A DNA stretch of 64,000 nt from Streptomyces sp. NBC_00273 (GTDB lineage: Bacteria > Actinomycetota > Actinomycetes > Streptomycetales > Streptomycetaceae). The notes below the pieces were generated by a model. The model searched no databases. It was not told the DNA's origin and saw only the letters and a program-made list of their open reading frames with translations. The translations under genes and the position numbers were made by a program. Below are positions 1-8,786 of the stretch, piece by piece. The DNA lies in assembly GCF_036178145.1 (NCBI RefSeq), contig NZ_CP108067.1, forward strand, positions 9,253,001-9,317,000, in the 5' to 3' direction. Positions within the stretch are counted from its first letter, which is position 1. Every line of letters starts with the position of its first letter.

Positions 1-178
1 CGTCCACTTCCACCAGGAGGGCTTCGAGCACGTGCCCGGTGGTGGAGTCGGCCTCGGCGAGATCGCGACCCTGCCCACCGCCGCCTGCCTGGCCAACGCC
101 GTCCACGACGCCACCGGCTGGCGCCCGTACGACATGCCCATCCGCCCCGACCGGCTCCTGGAAGGACTGGGTACGTGA
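1..178 (+). CDS. Xanthine dehydrogenase family, molybdopterin-binding subunit (3' end only)
   Basis: The reading frame is open from base 2 to the TGA at 176-178, giving 58 residues of a protein that begins outside the window. The tail carries VGLGEIATLPTAACLANAV followed by GWRPYDMPIRPDRLL. This is the usual C-terminus of the large molybdopterin subunit of xanthine dehydrogenase and other molybdenum hydroxylases, in which the GxGE segment contains the catalytic Glu. The stop overlaps the GTG start of the next gene (GTGA), so the two subunits are translationally coupled. The family oxidises purines or aldehydes at a Mo-cytosine-dinucleotide centre. The substrate cannot be told from this fragment. 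Confidence 0.85.
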   Translation, partial: VHFHQEGFEHVPGGGVGLGEIATLPTAACLANAVHDATGWRPYDMPIRPDRLLEGLGT

Positions 179-1137
179 GCACCGAGACCGCCCTCACCGA
201 CCTTTCGGCCGCCGTCCTGGCCCGCGGCGGGGAACTGCGCGCCGGTGGCACCGACACCACCGCCCGGCAGCGCAGCGGCATCTCCCCGGGGCCGTTCACC
301 GACCTCGGCGGGGCCGGCCACCTGCGCGGCTGCACGCCGCTGCCCGGCGGCGGGCTGCAGATCGGCGCCCTGACGACCCTCGCCGAGCTGGCCGCCGATC
401 CGGGCGTACGCGCCGGCTGGCCGGCCCTGGCCCTGTCGGCCGGGACCGCGGCCACGCCGCAGATCCGTGCCGCCGGCACCGTGGGCGGCAACCTGCTTCA
501 GCGCAACCGCTGTTGGTACTACCGCAATCCCCACTTCAGCTGCCTCCAGAAGGGCGGCCCCGGCTGCCCCGCGCGCCAGGGCGACCACCACTTCGGCGTG
601 GTCAGCGGCGAGGGCCCGTGCGTCGCCCCGCACCCGTCCACCCTTGCGATGGCCCTGCTCACCTATGACGCCGAGGTCCACGTCCACGGCGAATCCCCGC
701 GCGGCGTGGCCGACTTGTACGGAGAGGGGGAACGGCTCTCCCACGCCGACCACCTGCTGCCGCCGGACCGCATCTTGACCTCGGTCCACCTGCCCGCGCC
801 CTGGCCCGGTGAACGCGCGGCCTGCCACCGGGCCATCAGCCGGGCCCATGCCGAATGGCCCCTGGTCGAGGCCACCGCCCGACTGGTGCTCGACGGATCC
901 ACCATCACGCACGCCGCCGTCGCGGCGGGCGGCGTGGCCCGGGTGCCGCTGCGGCTCACGGAGGTGGAGGCCGCCCTGATCGGCCGCGAGGCCACGCCCG
1001 ACGTCCTTGCCGCAGCCGCAGCGACGGTCCTCGCCCGCTGCCGGCCGCTGCCGCAGACCGGTTACAAGGCCGAGCTGTTCGGCAACACCGTCCTGGAAGC
1101 CCTGGAACAGGCCCTGGGACCGACCACCGCCGGCTAG
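175..1137 (+). CDS. Xanthine dehydrogenase family, FAD-binding subunit
   Basis: This 320-residue protein is of normal length for the medium FAD subunit (CoxM/XdhB type). The N-terminal half has the FAD pyrophosphate motif AGGTDTTARQ near residue 24 and the second FAD motif AGTVGGNLLQRNRCWYYR near residue 100. The C-terminal third (about 215-310) matches the CO-dehydrogenase flavoprotein C-terminal domain. The subunit passes electrons from the 2Fe-2S subunit to NAD or O2. The GTG start overlaps the upstream stop and has GGAAGG ahead of it. A cysteine-containing insert at about 120-135 (CLQKGGPGCPAR) is seen in the sub-family with the WYYRNP motif. The 3' end overlaps a convergent lipoprotein gene by four bases. 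Confidence 0.9.
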   Translation: MSTETALTDLSAAVLARGGELRAGGTDTTARQRSGISPGPFTDLGGAGHLRGCTPLPGGGLQIGALTTLAELAADPGVRAGWPALALSAGTAATPQIRAAGTVGGNLLQRNRCWYYRNPHFSCLQKGGPGCPARQGDHHFGVVSGEGPCVAPHPSTLAMALLTYDAEVHVHGESPRGVADLYGEGERLSHADHLLPPDRILTSVHLPAPWPGERAACHRAISRAHAEWPLVEATARLVLDGSTITHAAVAAGGVARVPLRLTEVEAALIGREATPDVLAAAAATVLARCRPLPQTGYKAELFGNTVLEALEQALGPTTAG

Positions 1138-1907
1138 GTGATCTCCAGCCGGACTCGGCCCTGTGCCTGCTGGAGGAGGGAGATCTGCTGGGCGATCATG
1201 GCGGGCGGGAAGGCGCGTACGTCACGGCCGCCGACCGACAGCTTGGTGAACGTGGCGATGACGCTCCCGGTGCGGACCACCGTGTACTGGGTGACGTGCG
1301 GGCCCATCTCGCTCGGGGCCGTGATCTCGAACTGCACCGCCTCGTCACCGAGCTGTGGGGCCGGGTCGACCGTGACCGTGCCCTCGTAGGTCGTGCTCGG
1401 GCCCGGGCTCTCGAAGTACCGGCAGGCGCTCAGACCCTCGCGGACCTCGGCGAACACCGCCACTGCACCGGAGTTCCCGTACGAGGCGAGGGTGGAGTCG
1501 CCACCGTTGACGTCGTCCTTCCAGTTGAACGTCTGCACGGCCACGACCGGGGACGGGCGGGAGGGCCGCCGGGCATGGGCGGCTTCCAGCATCCGTGCGC
1601 ACGCGGGGTCGGAGACCTCGGACTTCCGGTCCTTGCCCCCGGGCTCGCGGACGGCCACGGGGTGCCCGTAGGAGTCCGGTCCCTCCTCGGTCGGTAGCGC
1701 GGCCGCCACCAGCTGTTCGGCGGTCAGCGGGCGGCTCACGGAAGCCGCGGCGGAAGGCGACGCGGCCGAGGGGGATGCGGCGGGTGCGGAGGGCGTGGGC
1801 GCGGATGCGGGCTTCGAGGGATTCGCGCTGCAGCCGGCGACGGCCAGCGTGGTGAGGGCCACGAGCGCCGGCAAGCCGGAAGTCCGTCGTGCGACGCGTC
1901 TCGGCAT
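1134..1907 (-). CDS. Secreted lipoprotein, function unknown
   Basis: This 257-residue protein has a basic N-terminus, a hydrophobic stretch and a lipobox LAVAGC at about residues 21-26, so Cys26 should be lipidated and the protein anchored outside the membrane. A Ser/Pro/Ala linker (about 28-60) leads to a globular domain with two conserved-looking Cys residues. The domain has the look of Streptomyces sensor-type lipoproteins, but I do not recognise a named family. The ATG has AGGGGG seven bases upstream. The gene is convergent with the FAD-subunit gene and overlaps it by four bases, and it is transcribed alone. Confidence 0.75.
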   Translation of the reverse strand: MPRRVARRTSGLPALVALTTLAVAGCSANPSKPASAPTPSAPAASPSAASPSAAASVSRPLTAEQLVAAALPTEEGPDSYGHPVAVREPGGKDRKSEVSDPACARMLEAAHARRPSRPSPVVAVQTFNWKDDVNGGDSTLASYGNSGAVAVFAEVREGLSACRYFESPGPSTTYEGTVTVDPAPQLGDEAVQFEITAPSEMGPHVTQYTVVRTGSVIATFTKLSVGGRDVRAFPPAMIAQQISLLQQAQGRVRLEIT

Positions 1908-2017
1908 GGTCGGCCCCCTGGAACGATGCGGATGATCAAGCCGAGGCTATCCGGCCCCGCCGCGCGTCACCAGGAGGTGTCCACGCCCCGGGCACCCCGC
2001 GCAGGTTCCGTGACCCC

Positions 2018-3133
2018 TCAGCCGGCGTGGAGGACGCGGAAGCGATCGGGTTCCGCCGGGTCTCGATCAACGACCTGGGTGGGAGCCCCAGTCCATTGCC
2101 AGACGCTGATGCCCGGCGTGCGGGAGAACCGGATCCGCCCACGGGTGCCTTCGACCGCCACGCGCGGCCAGGGTCCGCCGACGCGTGCCTCGTCCTCGTC
2201 GCCCCGGGCACGCAGCACGTCGGCGAGGACGACGACCGTGTCGTACCCCTCGAAGGCGACGAAGGAGGGTGCCCGACCCAGCTGCTCGCGGAGGGCCGCC
2301 CCGACCCGTGCACCGAGCGGGCCGAGACGTTCCGGCAGGTAGCGCAAGAACGGGACCGCGGCGCCGTCGCCGCCCAGCAGCGTCGCCCATGCGGGGAACT
2401 CCGGTTGCCCGGCCGGAGCACCGATCATGATCTCGGCGAGGCGGCGGTCCCGGCGGACGGCCTGGACGAGGGGCACGGCCGGCTCCGGGTGGCCGACGAG
2501 GAGGAGAAGGGCCGTCGCGCCGGACTCGACGAGTTCGTCGCACACCGCGGCGGGGTCGAGGGCGCGCACGTCGAGTTCGACGACGGTGCCGCCGCGCGGA
2601 GCGAGATACTCCCGCAGAATGCGGGTCCCGGACGCCCAGTAGACGCTCGGCTGGGTCGCTACGGCGATTCGACGGTGGCCCGCGCCGAGGAGGAAGTCCG
2701 CGTAGACCTGCCAGCCGTGGGACTGTGCCGGGGCGAGGCGCGCGACCCATGGCGTCGGCTGTTCGGTGAGCGCGTCGAGAACCGCTGACGAGCAGAGGAA
2801 CGGCAGCCCGAGGGCGTCGGCCCGGGCGGCAGCGGCGCGAGCGACGACGCTGTGGTACTCACCCGCCACGGCAGCCACGCTCAGGCGAGCCAACTCGTCC
2901 ACGGCCGCCGAGGCCCTCTGCGGATCGGCCGCGGTGTCCCGCACCACCAGTTCGAGTGGCCGTCCGCCGATCCCGCCGGCGTCATTGACCTCGCGAACGG
3001 CCAGTTCGAGTCCGGCGAGCAGGTGTCGGCCCGCCTCGACCCAGCCGGGCCGAGTCAGTGGAACGAGGGCGCCGATCCGGACGGACGATCCGTCAGTACG
3101 CTCCGTACCGGGCGGCGATGGTGGCGCATTCAT
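2018..3133 (-). CDS. Type-1 periplasmic-binding-fold protein (branched-chain amino acid receptor-like)
   Basis: The sequence IGALVPLTRPGWVEAGRHLL followed by LAVREVNDAGGIGGRPLELV is the hallmark opening of the Leu/Ile/Val-binding (Peripla_BP_6) family. Later segments (VAAVAGEYHSVVARAAAA, FEGYDTVVVLADVL) fit the two-lobed fold. No signal peptide or lipobox is visible, so this member may act in the cytoplasm as a ligand sensor of AmiC type rather than as a transporter receptor, and no permease genes are adjacent. I chose the ATG at 3133, giving 371 residues, because it has GGGAG upstream and starts just before the fold. The open frame extends to 3334, but that extension is Arg/Pro-rich and does not look like protein. 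Confidence 0.7.
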   Translation of the reverse strand: MNAPPSPPGTERTDGSSVRIGALVPLTRPGWVEAGRHLLAGLELAVREVNDAGGIGGRPLELVVRDTAADPQRASAAVDELARLSVAAVAGEYHSVVARAAAARADALGLPFLCSSAVLDALTEQPTPWVARLAPAQSHGWQVYADFLLGAGHRRIAVATQPSVYWASGTRILREYLAPRGGTVVELDVRALDPAAVCDELVESGATALLLLVGHPEPAVPLVQAVRRDRRLAEIMIGAPAGQPEFPAWATLLGGDGAAVPFLRYLPERLGPLGARVGAALREQLGRAPSFVAFEGYDTVVVLADVLRARGDEDEARVGGPWPRVAVEGTRGRIRFSRTPGISVWQWTGAPTQVVDRDPAEPDRFRVLHAG

Positions 3134-3367
3134 GGTGCGGTGGCTCCCGAGCGGCGGTCCGGAGGCGGTGTGCCCGGACATCGGAACGAACATCATCAGT
3201 GGCGCCGAGAGTAGTCGAGCCGGAACGGGCGCGGGGATGCGGTGCGGACGGGAGGTCCTGGCCGGGCGGGCCATCCGGGCGGGGCGCAGGGCGCGTACGG
3301 CATGGCACCCGGGGCCGCGGCGTCCCGCGGGCACATGCTGGGGGCTCCCCGCCCTGGAGGAGAGCCG

Positions 3368-3978
3368 GTGAGTGATTCCAGACCGCGAGTGACCACGAGG
3401 CCGGCATCCGGCGGGGCGGCCGATGGCGTTCCCGCACCCGGGGTCATCGGCATCGGACTTGCCGCGGTGCTGACGTTCGCGCTCGCCCAGGGCTCGTGGC
3501 AGTGGTTCGCCACGTTCATCGGGGTGACCCTGCTCGCGGTGATGCTCGCCTTCCAGCGACGGGCGGAGTGGAACCCGGACATCCGCTCACCGTACGTGCG
3601 CGGCCTCATCGCGTACTCGCTGTCGTCGGCCTGTGCGTGGCGATCGCACTGGCTCCCCTCCTGCAGCGCCGGGCGTGGCTGTTCCCGATGCCGGGCACGC
3701 GCAGCGACTGCGTGCTGGTGGGCAGGTACGCCGCCCTCCAGGTGGAGGCCGCGCTCGGGAACCTGGCCGCCAGTGACGGCCCGGCCGTGGCGTTCGCGCA
3801 GGACGACCAGGCCCGCAAGGCCGTTGCCGAGTGCCTGGCGGCCACGACGACCCTGTGGCTGCCGGTGTACGGCGTGGGGGCGGCGGTGCTGGTGGGAGCG
3901 TGCGCGTGGTTCCGCGACCGGGCCGCCTCCCGGGCCCGCACCCGTTCGGGCCCCGTCGCTCAGGGGCCCGTCGGTTAG
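3368..3978 (+). pseudogene. Membrane protein gene split by a frameshift
   Basis: A GTG at 3368 has an ideal GGAGGAG site five bases upstream and opens a protein whose first 80 residues include a membrane segment (IGLAAVLTFALAQGSW and onward). At about 3605-3615 the sensible sequence leaves this frame and continues in the -1 frame (VVGLCVAIALAPLLQRRAWL and a last helix LWLPVYGVGAAVLVGACAW) to the TGA at 3976-3978. One missing base would restore a single protein of about 203 residues with several membrane helices. This is either a true pseudogene or a base lost in the assembly. It stands divergent from the binding-protein gene. No family was recognised. Confidence 0.6.
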
Positions 3979-4057
3979 GCGGCGGAGGGGACGTGCCTCG
4001 ACCGCAAGCTGATGCGTACGGCTCACGTAGAGGTAGAGAGGGACGAGGGAGTCACCC

Positions 4058-5056
4058 ATGTGCACGAGGATCTTGTGGAACACCAACGGCCACGCCGTTC
4101 TCGCAGGCCGGACGATGGACTGGCCGGAATCGACCGAGCCGGTCCTGACCGTGTTCCCCCGGGGGCTGGAGCGCAACGGCGGTGCCCTCGGGGGCACCAC
4201 CGTCGTCGGCGACAACCCCTTGCTGTGGACGAGCGGCTTCGGCAGCCTCGTGACGACCGTCTACGGGGCCGGTACGGCCGACGGCATCAACGAAGCCGGC
4301 CTCGCAGCGCACATGCTGTACCTGGACAGCACCGACCTGGGCCCCCGCGATCCCAGCAGGCCCGGCCTACAGATCGCCCTGTGGATCCAGTACCTGTTGG
4401 ACTGCGCCCGCACCGTGCAGGAAGCCCTCGACCTGCTGGACACCTGCCAGCTGGTGCCGGTCGAGGTACGCGGCTTCAAGGCCTCGGTGCACGTGGCCCT
4501 GGAGGACGCGTCCGGGGACTCCGCGATCATCGAGTACATCGCGGGCGGGCGGCAGGTGCACCACGACCGCAGCTACACGATCATGACGAACGAACCCTCC
4601 TACGAAGAACAACTCCGTCTGCTGCGGGAAAAGGTGCGCGCCGTGCAGGGGCTCGGCCACGACCGGCCCAGCAGCGAGGTTCCCCTCCCCGGCAACGTGA
4701 ACGCGGTCGACCGCTTCCAGCGCGCCGCCTACTTCGGTTCGCTGCTGCCCGAGCCGGCGGACGACCGGCAGGCGGTGGCCGCGATCCTGGCCGTCACCCG
4801 CAACGCCTCGGTGCCCTTCGGCGCGCCGTACCGCGAGGGGAGGTTCAAGACCTACAACACCGAGTACCGCACCGTCTGCGACCTCACCAGCAGGCGGTAC
4901 TTCTTCGAGCTGGCGACCAGCCCGAACCTCCTGTGGGCCGAGATCGACCGCTTCGACCTGTCACCAGGGGCTCCCGTCATGACGCTGCGCCCCGACGGGA
5001 TCGACCTCGTCGGGGACGTCTCGGACAGGTTCACGCGAGCGCCCGCGCCGTTCTGA
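4058..5056 (+). CDS. Linear amide C-N hydrolase (choloylglycine hydrolase / penicillin V acylase family)
   Basis: This 332-residue Ntn hydrolase begins MCTRILWNTNG. After removal of Met the nucleophile is Cys2. Arg18 and Asp21 fall in GRTMDWPES, exactly the spacing of the catalytic Cys2, Arg18 and Asp21 of choloylglycine hydrolases. There is no signal peptide. The family cleaves unbranched amide bonds, for example conjugated bile salts, penicillin V and acyl-homoserine lactones. In a soil actinomycete, acylated signals or antibiotics are likelier substrates than bile salts, which is inference. The start has GACGAGGGA upstream. It is a single gene with no obvious operon partner. Confidence 0.88.
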   Translation: MCTRILWNTNGHAVLAGRTMDWPESTEPVLTVFPRGLERNGGALGGTTVVGDNPLLWTSGFGSLVTTVYGAGTADGINEAGLAAHMLYLDSTDLGPRDPSRPGLQIALWIQYLLDCARTVQEALDLLDTCQLVPVEVRGFKASVHVALEDASGDSAIIEYIAGGRQVHHDRSYTIMTNEPSYEEQLRLLREKVRAVQGLGHDRPSSEVPLPGNVNAVDRFQRAAYFGSLLPEPADDRQAVAAILAVTRNASVPFGAPYREGRFKTYNTEYRTVCDLTSRRYFFELATSPNLLWAEIDRFDLSPGAPVMTLRPDGIDLVGDVSDRFTRAPAPF

Positions 5057-5132
5057 AGGGCGCGATGTCGATCGGGCCTTCTCCTCTGCATAGGACAAGT
5101 TCATTGACAGGAGTTGAACGCACACCGACGCT

Positions 5133-5146
5133 GAGAGCGCTCTCAT
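5133..5146. promoter_or_regulatory. Perfect 14-bp palindrome, LacI/CebR-type operator
   Basis: TGAGAGCGCTCTCA is a perfect palindrome with the GCGC centre of LacI-family operators. It resembles the CebR box TGGGAGCGCTCCCA that represses cellulose and cellobiose genes in Streptomyces. It lies 69 bases before the GTG of the secreted beta-1,3-glucanase, with a TTGACA hexamer at 5105-5110 just upstream. A glucan-oligosaccharide-responsive repressor is the natural reading. No LacI gene is in the window. Confidence 0.65.
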
Positions 5147-5214
5147 TCGTCAACTCATAGGCATGGGAGCGCCGCACCTCCCCCACTGTCAGGTGCCCCA
5201 CGAGGAGGCAGATC

Positions 5215-6402
5215 GTGTTCCGCTTATCGAAGGTGCTGGCTTCCGGGCTCTCGGCGTTGGCGGTCGCCGCCGGCCTGATCGCCCTCGGTCCGCTGACATC
5301 GGCAGATGCCGTACCGGCGACCATCCCGCTCACGATCAAGAACGACTCGGGACGCGGCGAGCCGGTGTACGTCTACAACCTGGGCACGCAGCTGACGACT
5401 GGTCGGCAGGGCTGGGCCGACGCCAACGGTGCGTTCCACCCCTGGCCCGCGGGCGGCAATCCCCCCACCCCGGCGCCCGACGCGTCGATCACGGGTCCGG
5501 CCAACGGGCAGACCAAGACGATCCGGATGCCCAAGTTCTCCGGACGCGTCTACTTCTCCATCGGCCAGAAGATCGTCTTCAAGCTCAGTACCGGCGGCCT
5601 CGTGCAGCCCGCCGTGCAGAACCCCTCCGACCCCAACCGCAACGTCCTGTTCAACTGGTCCGAGTACACGCTGGGCGATGCCGGCCTGTGGATCAACAGC
5701 ACCCAGGTCGACATGTTCTCGGCCCCGTACGCGGTGGGCGTGAAGGCGGCGGGCGGCACGGTCACGAGCACGGGCCGGCTGCGCCCGGGCGGCTACGACG
5801 CCGTCTTCGGCCAGCTGCGTTCGGCCGGCTGGGGCGGATTGATCCAGAACCGCCCCGACGGCACACCGCTGCGCGCGCTCTCGCCCGGTCACGGCATCGA
5901 GGCGGGCGCGATCCCCGCCGGCGTCATGAATGACTACATCAACCGGGTGTGGAACAAGTACGGCTCCTCCACGCTCACCGTGACGCCCTTCGTGAACCAA
6001 CCGAACACCAAGTACTACGGCCGGGTCTCGGGCAACGTCATGAACTTCACCAACGGCTCGGGAGCGGTGGTCACCAGCTTCCAGAAGCCGGATTCCGACA
6101 GCGTCTTCGGTTGCTACAAGCTCCTGGACGCACCCAACGACCTGATCCGCGGCCCGATCTCCCGCACCCTGTGCGCGGGCTTCAACCGGTCGACGCTCCT
6201 GACCAACCCGGGCCAACCCGATCCGAACGGCGCCGACTTCTACCGTGACGCCGTCACCAACCACTACTCCCGCATCATCCACGGACAGATGGCCGACGGT
6301 AAGGCGTACGGCTTCGCCTTCGACGACGTGGGCGCCCACGAGTCGCTGGTGCACGACGGCAACCCCCAAGAGGCCTTCATGACGCTGGAACCGTTCAACT
6401 AG
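5215..6402 (+). CDS. Secreted GH64 beta-1,3-glucanase
   Basis: This 395-residue protein has a signal peptide (about residues 1-32, cleavage after TSADA) and a GH64 catalytic domain with a thaumatin-like opening (PLTIKNDSGRGEPVYVYNLG). Glu150 in FNWSEYT and Asp166 in TQVDMF are 16 residues apart, matching the catalytic acid/base pair Glu154/Asp170 reported for laminaripentaose-producing beta-1,3-glucanase. The enzyme should cut fungal or algal beta-1,3-glucan outside the cell. No carbohydrate-binding module is attached. The GTG start has GAGGAGG six bases upstream, and the operator-like palindrome above precedes it. Confidence 0.9.
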   Translation: MFRLSKVLASGLSALAVAAGLIALGPLTSADAVPATIPLTIKNDSGRGEPVYVYNLGTQLTTGRQGWADANGAFHPWPAGGNPPTPAPDASITGPANGQTKTIRMPKFSGRVYFSIGQKIVFKLSTGGLVQPAVQNPSDPNRNVLFNWSEYTLGDAGLWINSTQVDMFSAPYAVGVKAAGGTVTSTGRLRPGGYDAVFGQLRSAGWGGLIQNRPDGTPLRALSPGHGIEAGAIPAGVMNDYINRVWNKYGSSTLTVTPFVNQPNTKYYGRVSGNVMNFTNGSGAVVTSFQKPDSDSVFGCYKLLDAPNDLIRGPISRTLCAGFNRSTLLTNPGQPDPNGADFYRDAVTNHYSRIIHGQMADGKAYGFAFDDVGAHESLVHDGNPQEAFMTLEPFN

Positions 6403-6653
6403 GTCCGTCCGGAGGCGGTGACCGGCGACGTGCGGAGAGGTGAGCGGCTGTAGCGGACGGTGCCCGTGCCCGAGCCGCAACGGATCACCATGCCGTCGTC
6501 ACCTTCCGCATCCGTCCGGTCACCCCTCCCGTTCGCCCGGGTCGCCGCCTCGCAGGCGGCGTAACCTGGCTGAACCGCCACAGAACGCGCGTACGAGCGG
6601 CACGGTGCGCGGGCCGTGTGGCTCGTCGCGCCCACGATCCAGGGAGGCGGCGC

Positions 6654-8168
6654 GTGACCGATCCGTTCGGCTTCCTCAGGATCCCCCGCGAGGCCGTTCC
6701 GCCCCGCCCCGTCGAGCAGAGGCTCGGCGACTGGCGCGAGGTCTACGCGGGCCAGGCGCTGCTGCCGCTCGTCTCCCGGCAGGCCGACCGCTGCATGGAC
6801 TGCGGCATACCGTTCTGCCACACCGGCTGCCCCCTGGGAAACCTCATACCCGAGTGGAACGCGTACGCCGCCCACGGCGACTGGCGCGCGGCGTACGAGC
6901 GGCTCCACGCGACCAACAACTTCCCGGAGGTCACGGGCAGGCTCTGCCCGGCCCCCTGCGAGGACGCCTGTGTCCTCACGATCAACGCGGACCCGGTGAC
7001 CATCAAGAACGTCGAGCAGGCGATCGCGGACGTCGGCCTGCGGCGCGGCTACATGGCGCCCCGACCGCCGGAGAAGCGCAGCAGCAAGACGGTGGCCGTC
7101 ATAGGCTCCGGTCCGGCCGGACTGGCAGCGGCCCAGCAGCTGACCCGGGCCGGGCACCGCGTCACGGTCCACGAGCGGGCCGACCGGATCGGCGGACTGC
7201 TGCGCTACGGCATCCCCGAGTTCAAGATGGAGAAGGCCCACCTGGACCGGCGCATCGAGCAGATGCGGGCCGAGGGCACGGTGTTCGTCACGGGTGCGGA
7301 CGTCGGCGGCGCGACCGGTGCCGGCGCGGACGAGCTGCGGAGCGGCTGCGACGCCGTCGTCGTCGCGATCGGGGCCGGCGAGCGCCGGGAGCTGCCGGTC
7401 CCGGGCCGTGCGCTGCACGGCATCCACCAGGCCATGGACTATCTGACCTGCGCCAACCGGGTGCGGGAGGGCGACTACGCCGTGTCGCCCGTCACCGCCG
7501 AAGGCAGGCACGTGGTCATCGTGGGCGGCGGTGACACCGGCTCCGACTGCCTCGGGACCGCCTTGCGGCAGGGCGCGATCTCCGTGCTCCAACTCGACAT
7601 CAATCCCGAGCCCGGCCCGGGCCGGACCGACGACGAGCCCTGGCCGGTGTACCCGAGGACGTACCGGATCTCCCACGCCCACGAGGAGGCCCGCGGGCGC
7701 GAGGGCCGCGACCCCAGACTGTTCGCCCGCGCCACCCTGCGCTTCGAGGGGGACGCGGCGGGCCGGGTACGGGCGCTGCACCTGACCGCCGTCGAGCCGG
7801 TGGCCCGCAGCCCCCTGGTCGGGACCGAGGACGTCATACCGGCGGGGCTGGTCCTGTTGGCCCTCGGCTTCTCGGGCCCCGAGCGGGCCGGCGGCCTGCG
7901 CGAGCAGCTGGGGCTGGAGCTCGACGAGCGCGGCAACTTCGCGCGGGACGCCGGCTTCGCGGCGGGCGGCGGGCGGCGGGTACCGGGAGTCTTCGTCGCG
8001 GGCGACGCCGGCCGGGGGCAGTCGCTGGTGGTGTGGGCCATCGCCGAGGGCCGGGCGGCGGCCGCCGCCGTGGACCGCTACCTGACCGGCTCCACCTGCC
8101 TCCCGGCTCCGGTCGCCGCACACGATCGCCCGATGACGGCCTTGGGACGCATGCGCTACGGGCTCTGA
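6654..8168 (+). CDS. gltD: Glutamate synthase small (beta) subunit
   Basis: This 504-residue flavoprotein has N-terminal 4Fe-4S ligands CMDCGIPFCHTGCPLGN and CPAPCEDAC (about 40-105), then an FAD Rossmann motif VIGSGPAGLAAAQQL (about 150) and an NADPH motif IVGGGDTGSDCLG (about 290). It is full length for GltD, which supplies electrons to the large subunit that makes glutamate from glutamine and 2-oxoglutarate. The large subunit gene is not adjacent, so this may be a stand-alone paralogue that serves another oxidoreductase. The GTG start has AGGGAGG upstream. Confidence 0.88.
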   Translation: MTDPFGFLRIPREAVPPRPVEQRLGDWREVYAGQALLPLVSRQADRCMDCGIPFCHTGCPLGNLIPEWNAYAAHGDWRAAYERLHATNNFPEVTGRLCPAPCEDACVLTINADPVTIKNVEQAIADVGLRRGYMAPRPPEKRSSKTVAVIGSGPAGLAAAQQLTRAGHRVTVHERADRIGGLLRYGIPEFKMEKAHLDRRIEQMRAEGTVFVTGADVGGATGAGADELRSGCDAVVVAIGAGERRELPVPGRALHGIHQAMDYLTCANRVREGDYAVSPVTAEGRHVVIVGGGDTGSDCLGTALRQGAISVLQLDINPEPGPGRTDDEPWPVYPRTYRISHAHEEARGREGRDPRLFARATLRFEGDAAGRVRALHLTAVEPVARSPLVGTEDVIPAGLVLLALGFSGPERAGGLREQLGLELDERGNFARDAGFAAGGGRRVPGVFVAGDAGRGQSLVVWAIAEGRAAAAAVDRYLTGSTCLPAPVAAHDRPMTALGRMRYGL

Positions 8169-8185
8169 GGCGGGCAGCACATTGT

Positions 8186-8208
8186 GACCGGACGGTCGAC
8201 CTCCGGTC
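8186..8208. terminator. Short hairpin between convergent genes
   Basis: GACCGGA and TCCGGTC form a 7-bp stem in the 90-bp gap between gltD and the convergent small membrane gene. It is a plausible shared terminator, but it lacks a U-tract and is weak. Confidence 0.3.
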
Positions 8209-8256
8209 CGGGGCGTGACCGCGAGGGACACGGACACGCCCCGGACCGGGGCCCGT

Positions 8257-8466
8257 TCACTGACGGTCGGCTGCCTGCGGCTCCGCTGCCCGAGGCTCCG
8301 TCCTGTCGATCCATGACCACGCACCGGCGCCGGCGGCCACCACGACCGCGGTCAGGAGGAGTTCGGCCCAGTAGGGCGGGCCGGCCAGCACGCGTACGAG
8401 GACCAGGGCGAGCACGGACAGGGCCGAGGCGGCGGCCTTGGCGACCCACCTGAGCGCGGTGCTCAT
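8257..8466 (-). CDS. Small two-helix membrane protein
   Basis: This 69-residue protein has two hydrophobic segments (about 10-28 and 34-52) joined by a short turn, followed by a polar Glu/Ala/Gln-rich tail. Its ATG overlaps the stop of the upstream secreted-protein gene (ATGA), so the two are one translationally coupled unit. Nothing identifies a function. By context it could anchor or export the upstream small secreted protein, which is a guess. Confidence 0.6.
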   Translation of the reverse strand: MSTALRWVAKAAASALSVLALVLVRVLAGPPYWAELLLTAVVVAAGAGAWSWIDRTEPRAAEPQAADRQ

Positions 8467-8786
8467 ACGAGCCCGCTCAGGCAGCCGGTGACTCCGCCCG
8501 CCACCACACTGGTGGCGATCTTCTTCGCGGCGTCCTTGTTGACGCGTCCCACGATCAGGGCCGCGGCTCCGCCGATGCCGGCCTTGAGCAGACAGTCCTT
8601 GGCCCGCTGGTTCATCGGGCGGACGGACAGCAGCCGCTCACAGGCCGCGGCGTCCTTCTTCTTGCCCAGATAGCAGTTCTTGATGTTGTTCTCCTGGATC
8701 ACATCGACCGCGTGGGCGGCGGGTGCCGATGCCAGGAAGGCAGCCGCGGCCATGACCAGGGCGAGACTTCTGTGCTTGGTGCGCAA
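8463..8786 (-). CDS. Small secreted protein with Cys residues
   Basis: About 107 residues long, it has a signal peptide ending near APAAHA and a mature part starting VDVIQENNIKNCYLGKKK. The mature part contains four Cys and a Gly/Ala-rich C-terminal segment (IGGAAALIVGRVNKDA) that may be membrane-active. The start is uncertain. A TTG at 8786 with GGGAAA upstream places the signal peptide correctly, whereas the longer open frame reaching 9230 starts with Arg/Pro-rich, non-protein-like sequence. It is coupled to the two-helix membrane gene downstream. The family was not recognised. Confidence 0.55.
   Translation of the reverse strand: MRTKHRSLALVMAAAAFLASAPAAHAVDVIQENNIKNCYLGKKKDAAACERLLSVRPMNQRAKDCLLKAGIGGAAALIVGRVNKDAAKKIATSVVAGGVTGCLSGLV

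Noticed and set aside
3196..4215. 339-codon minus-strand open frame
   Set aside because: It is antisense to the membrane and amide-hydrolase genes, Arg/Pro-rich, with no ribosome site or family motif.
5224..6480. 418-codon minus-strand open frame over the glucanase
   Set aside because: It is a shadow of the GH64 gene caused by high-GC third positions.
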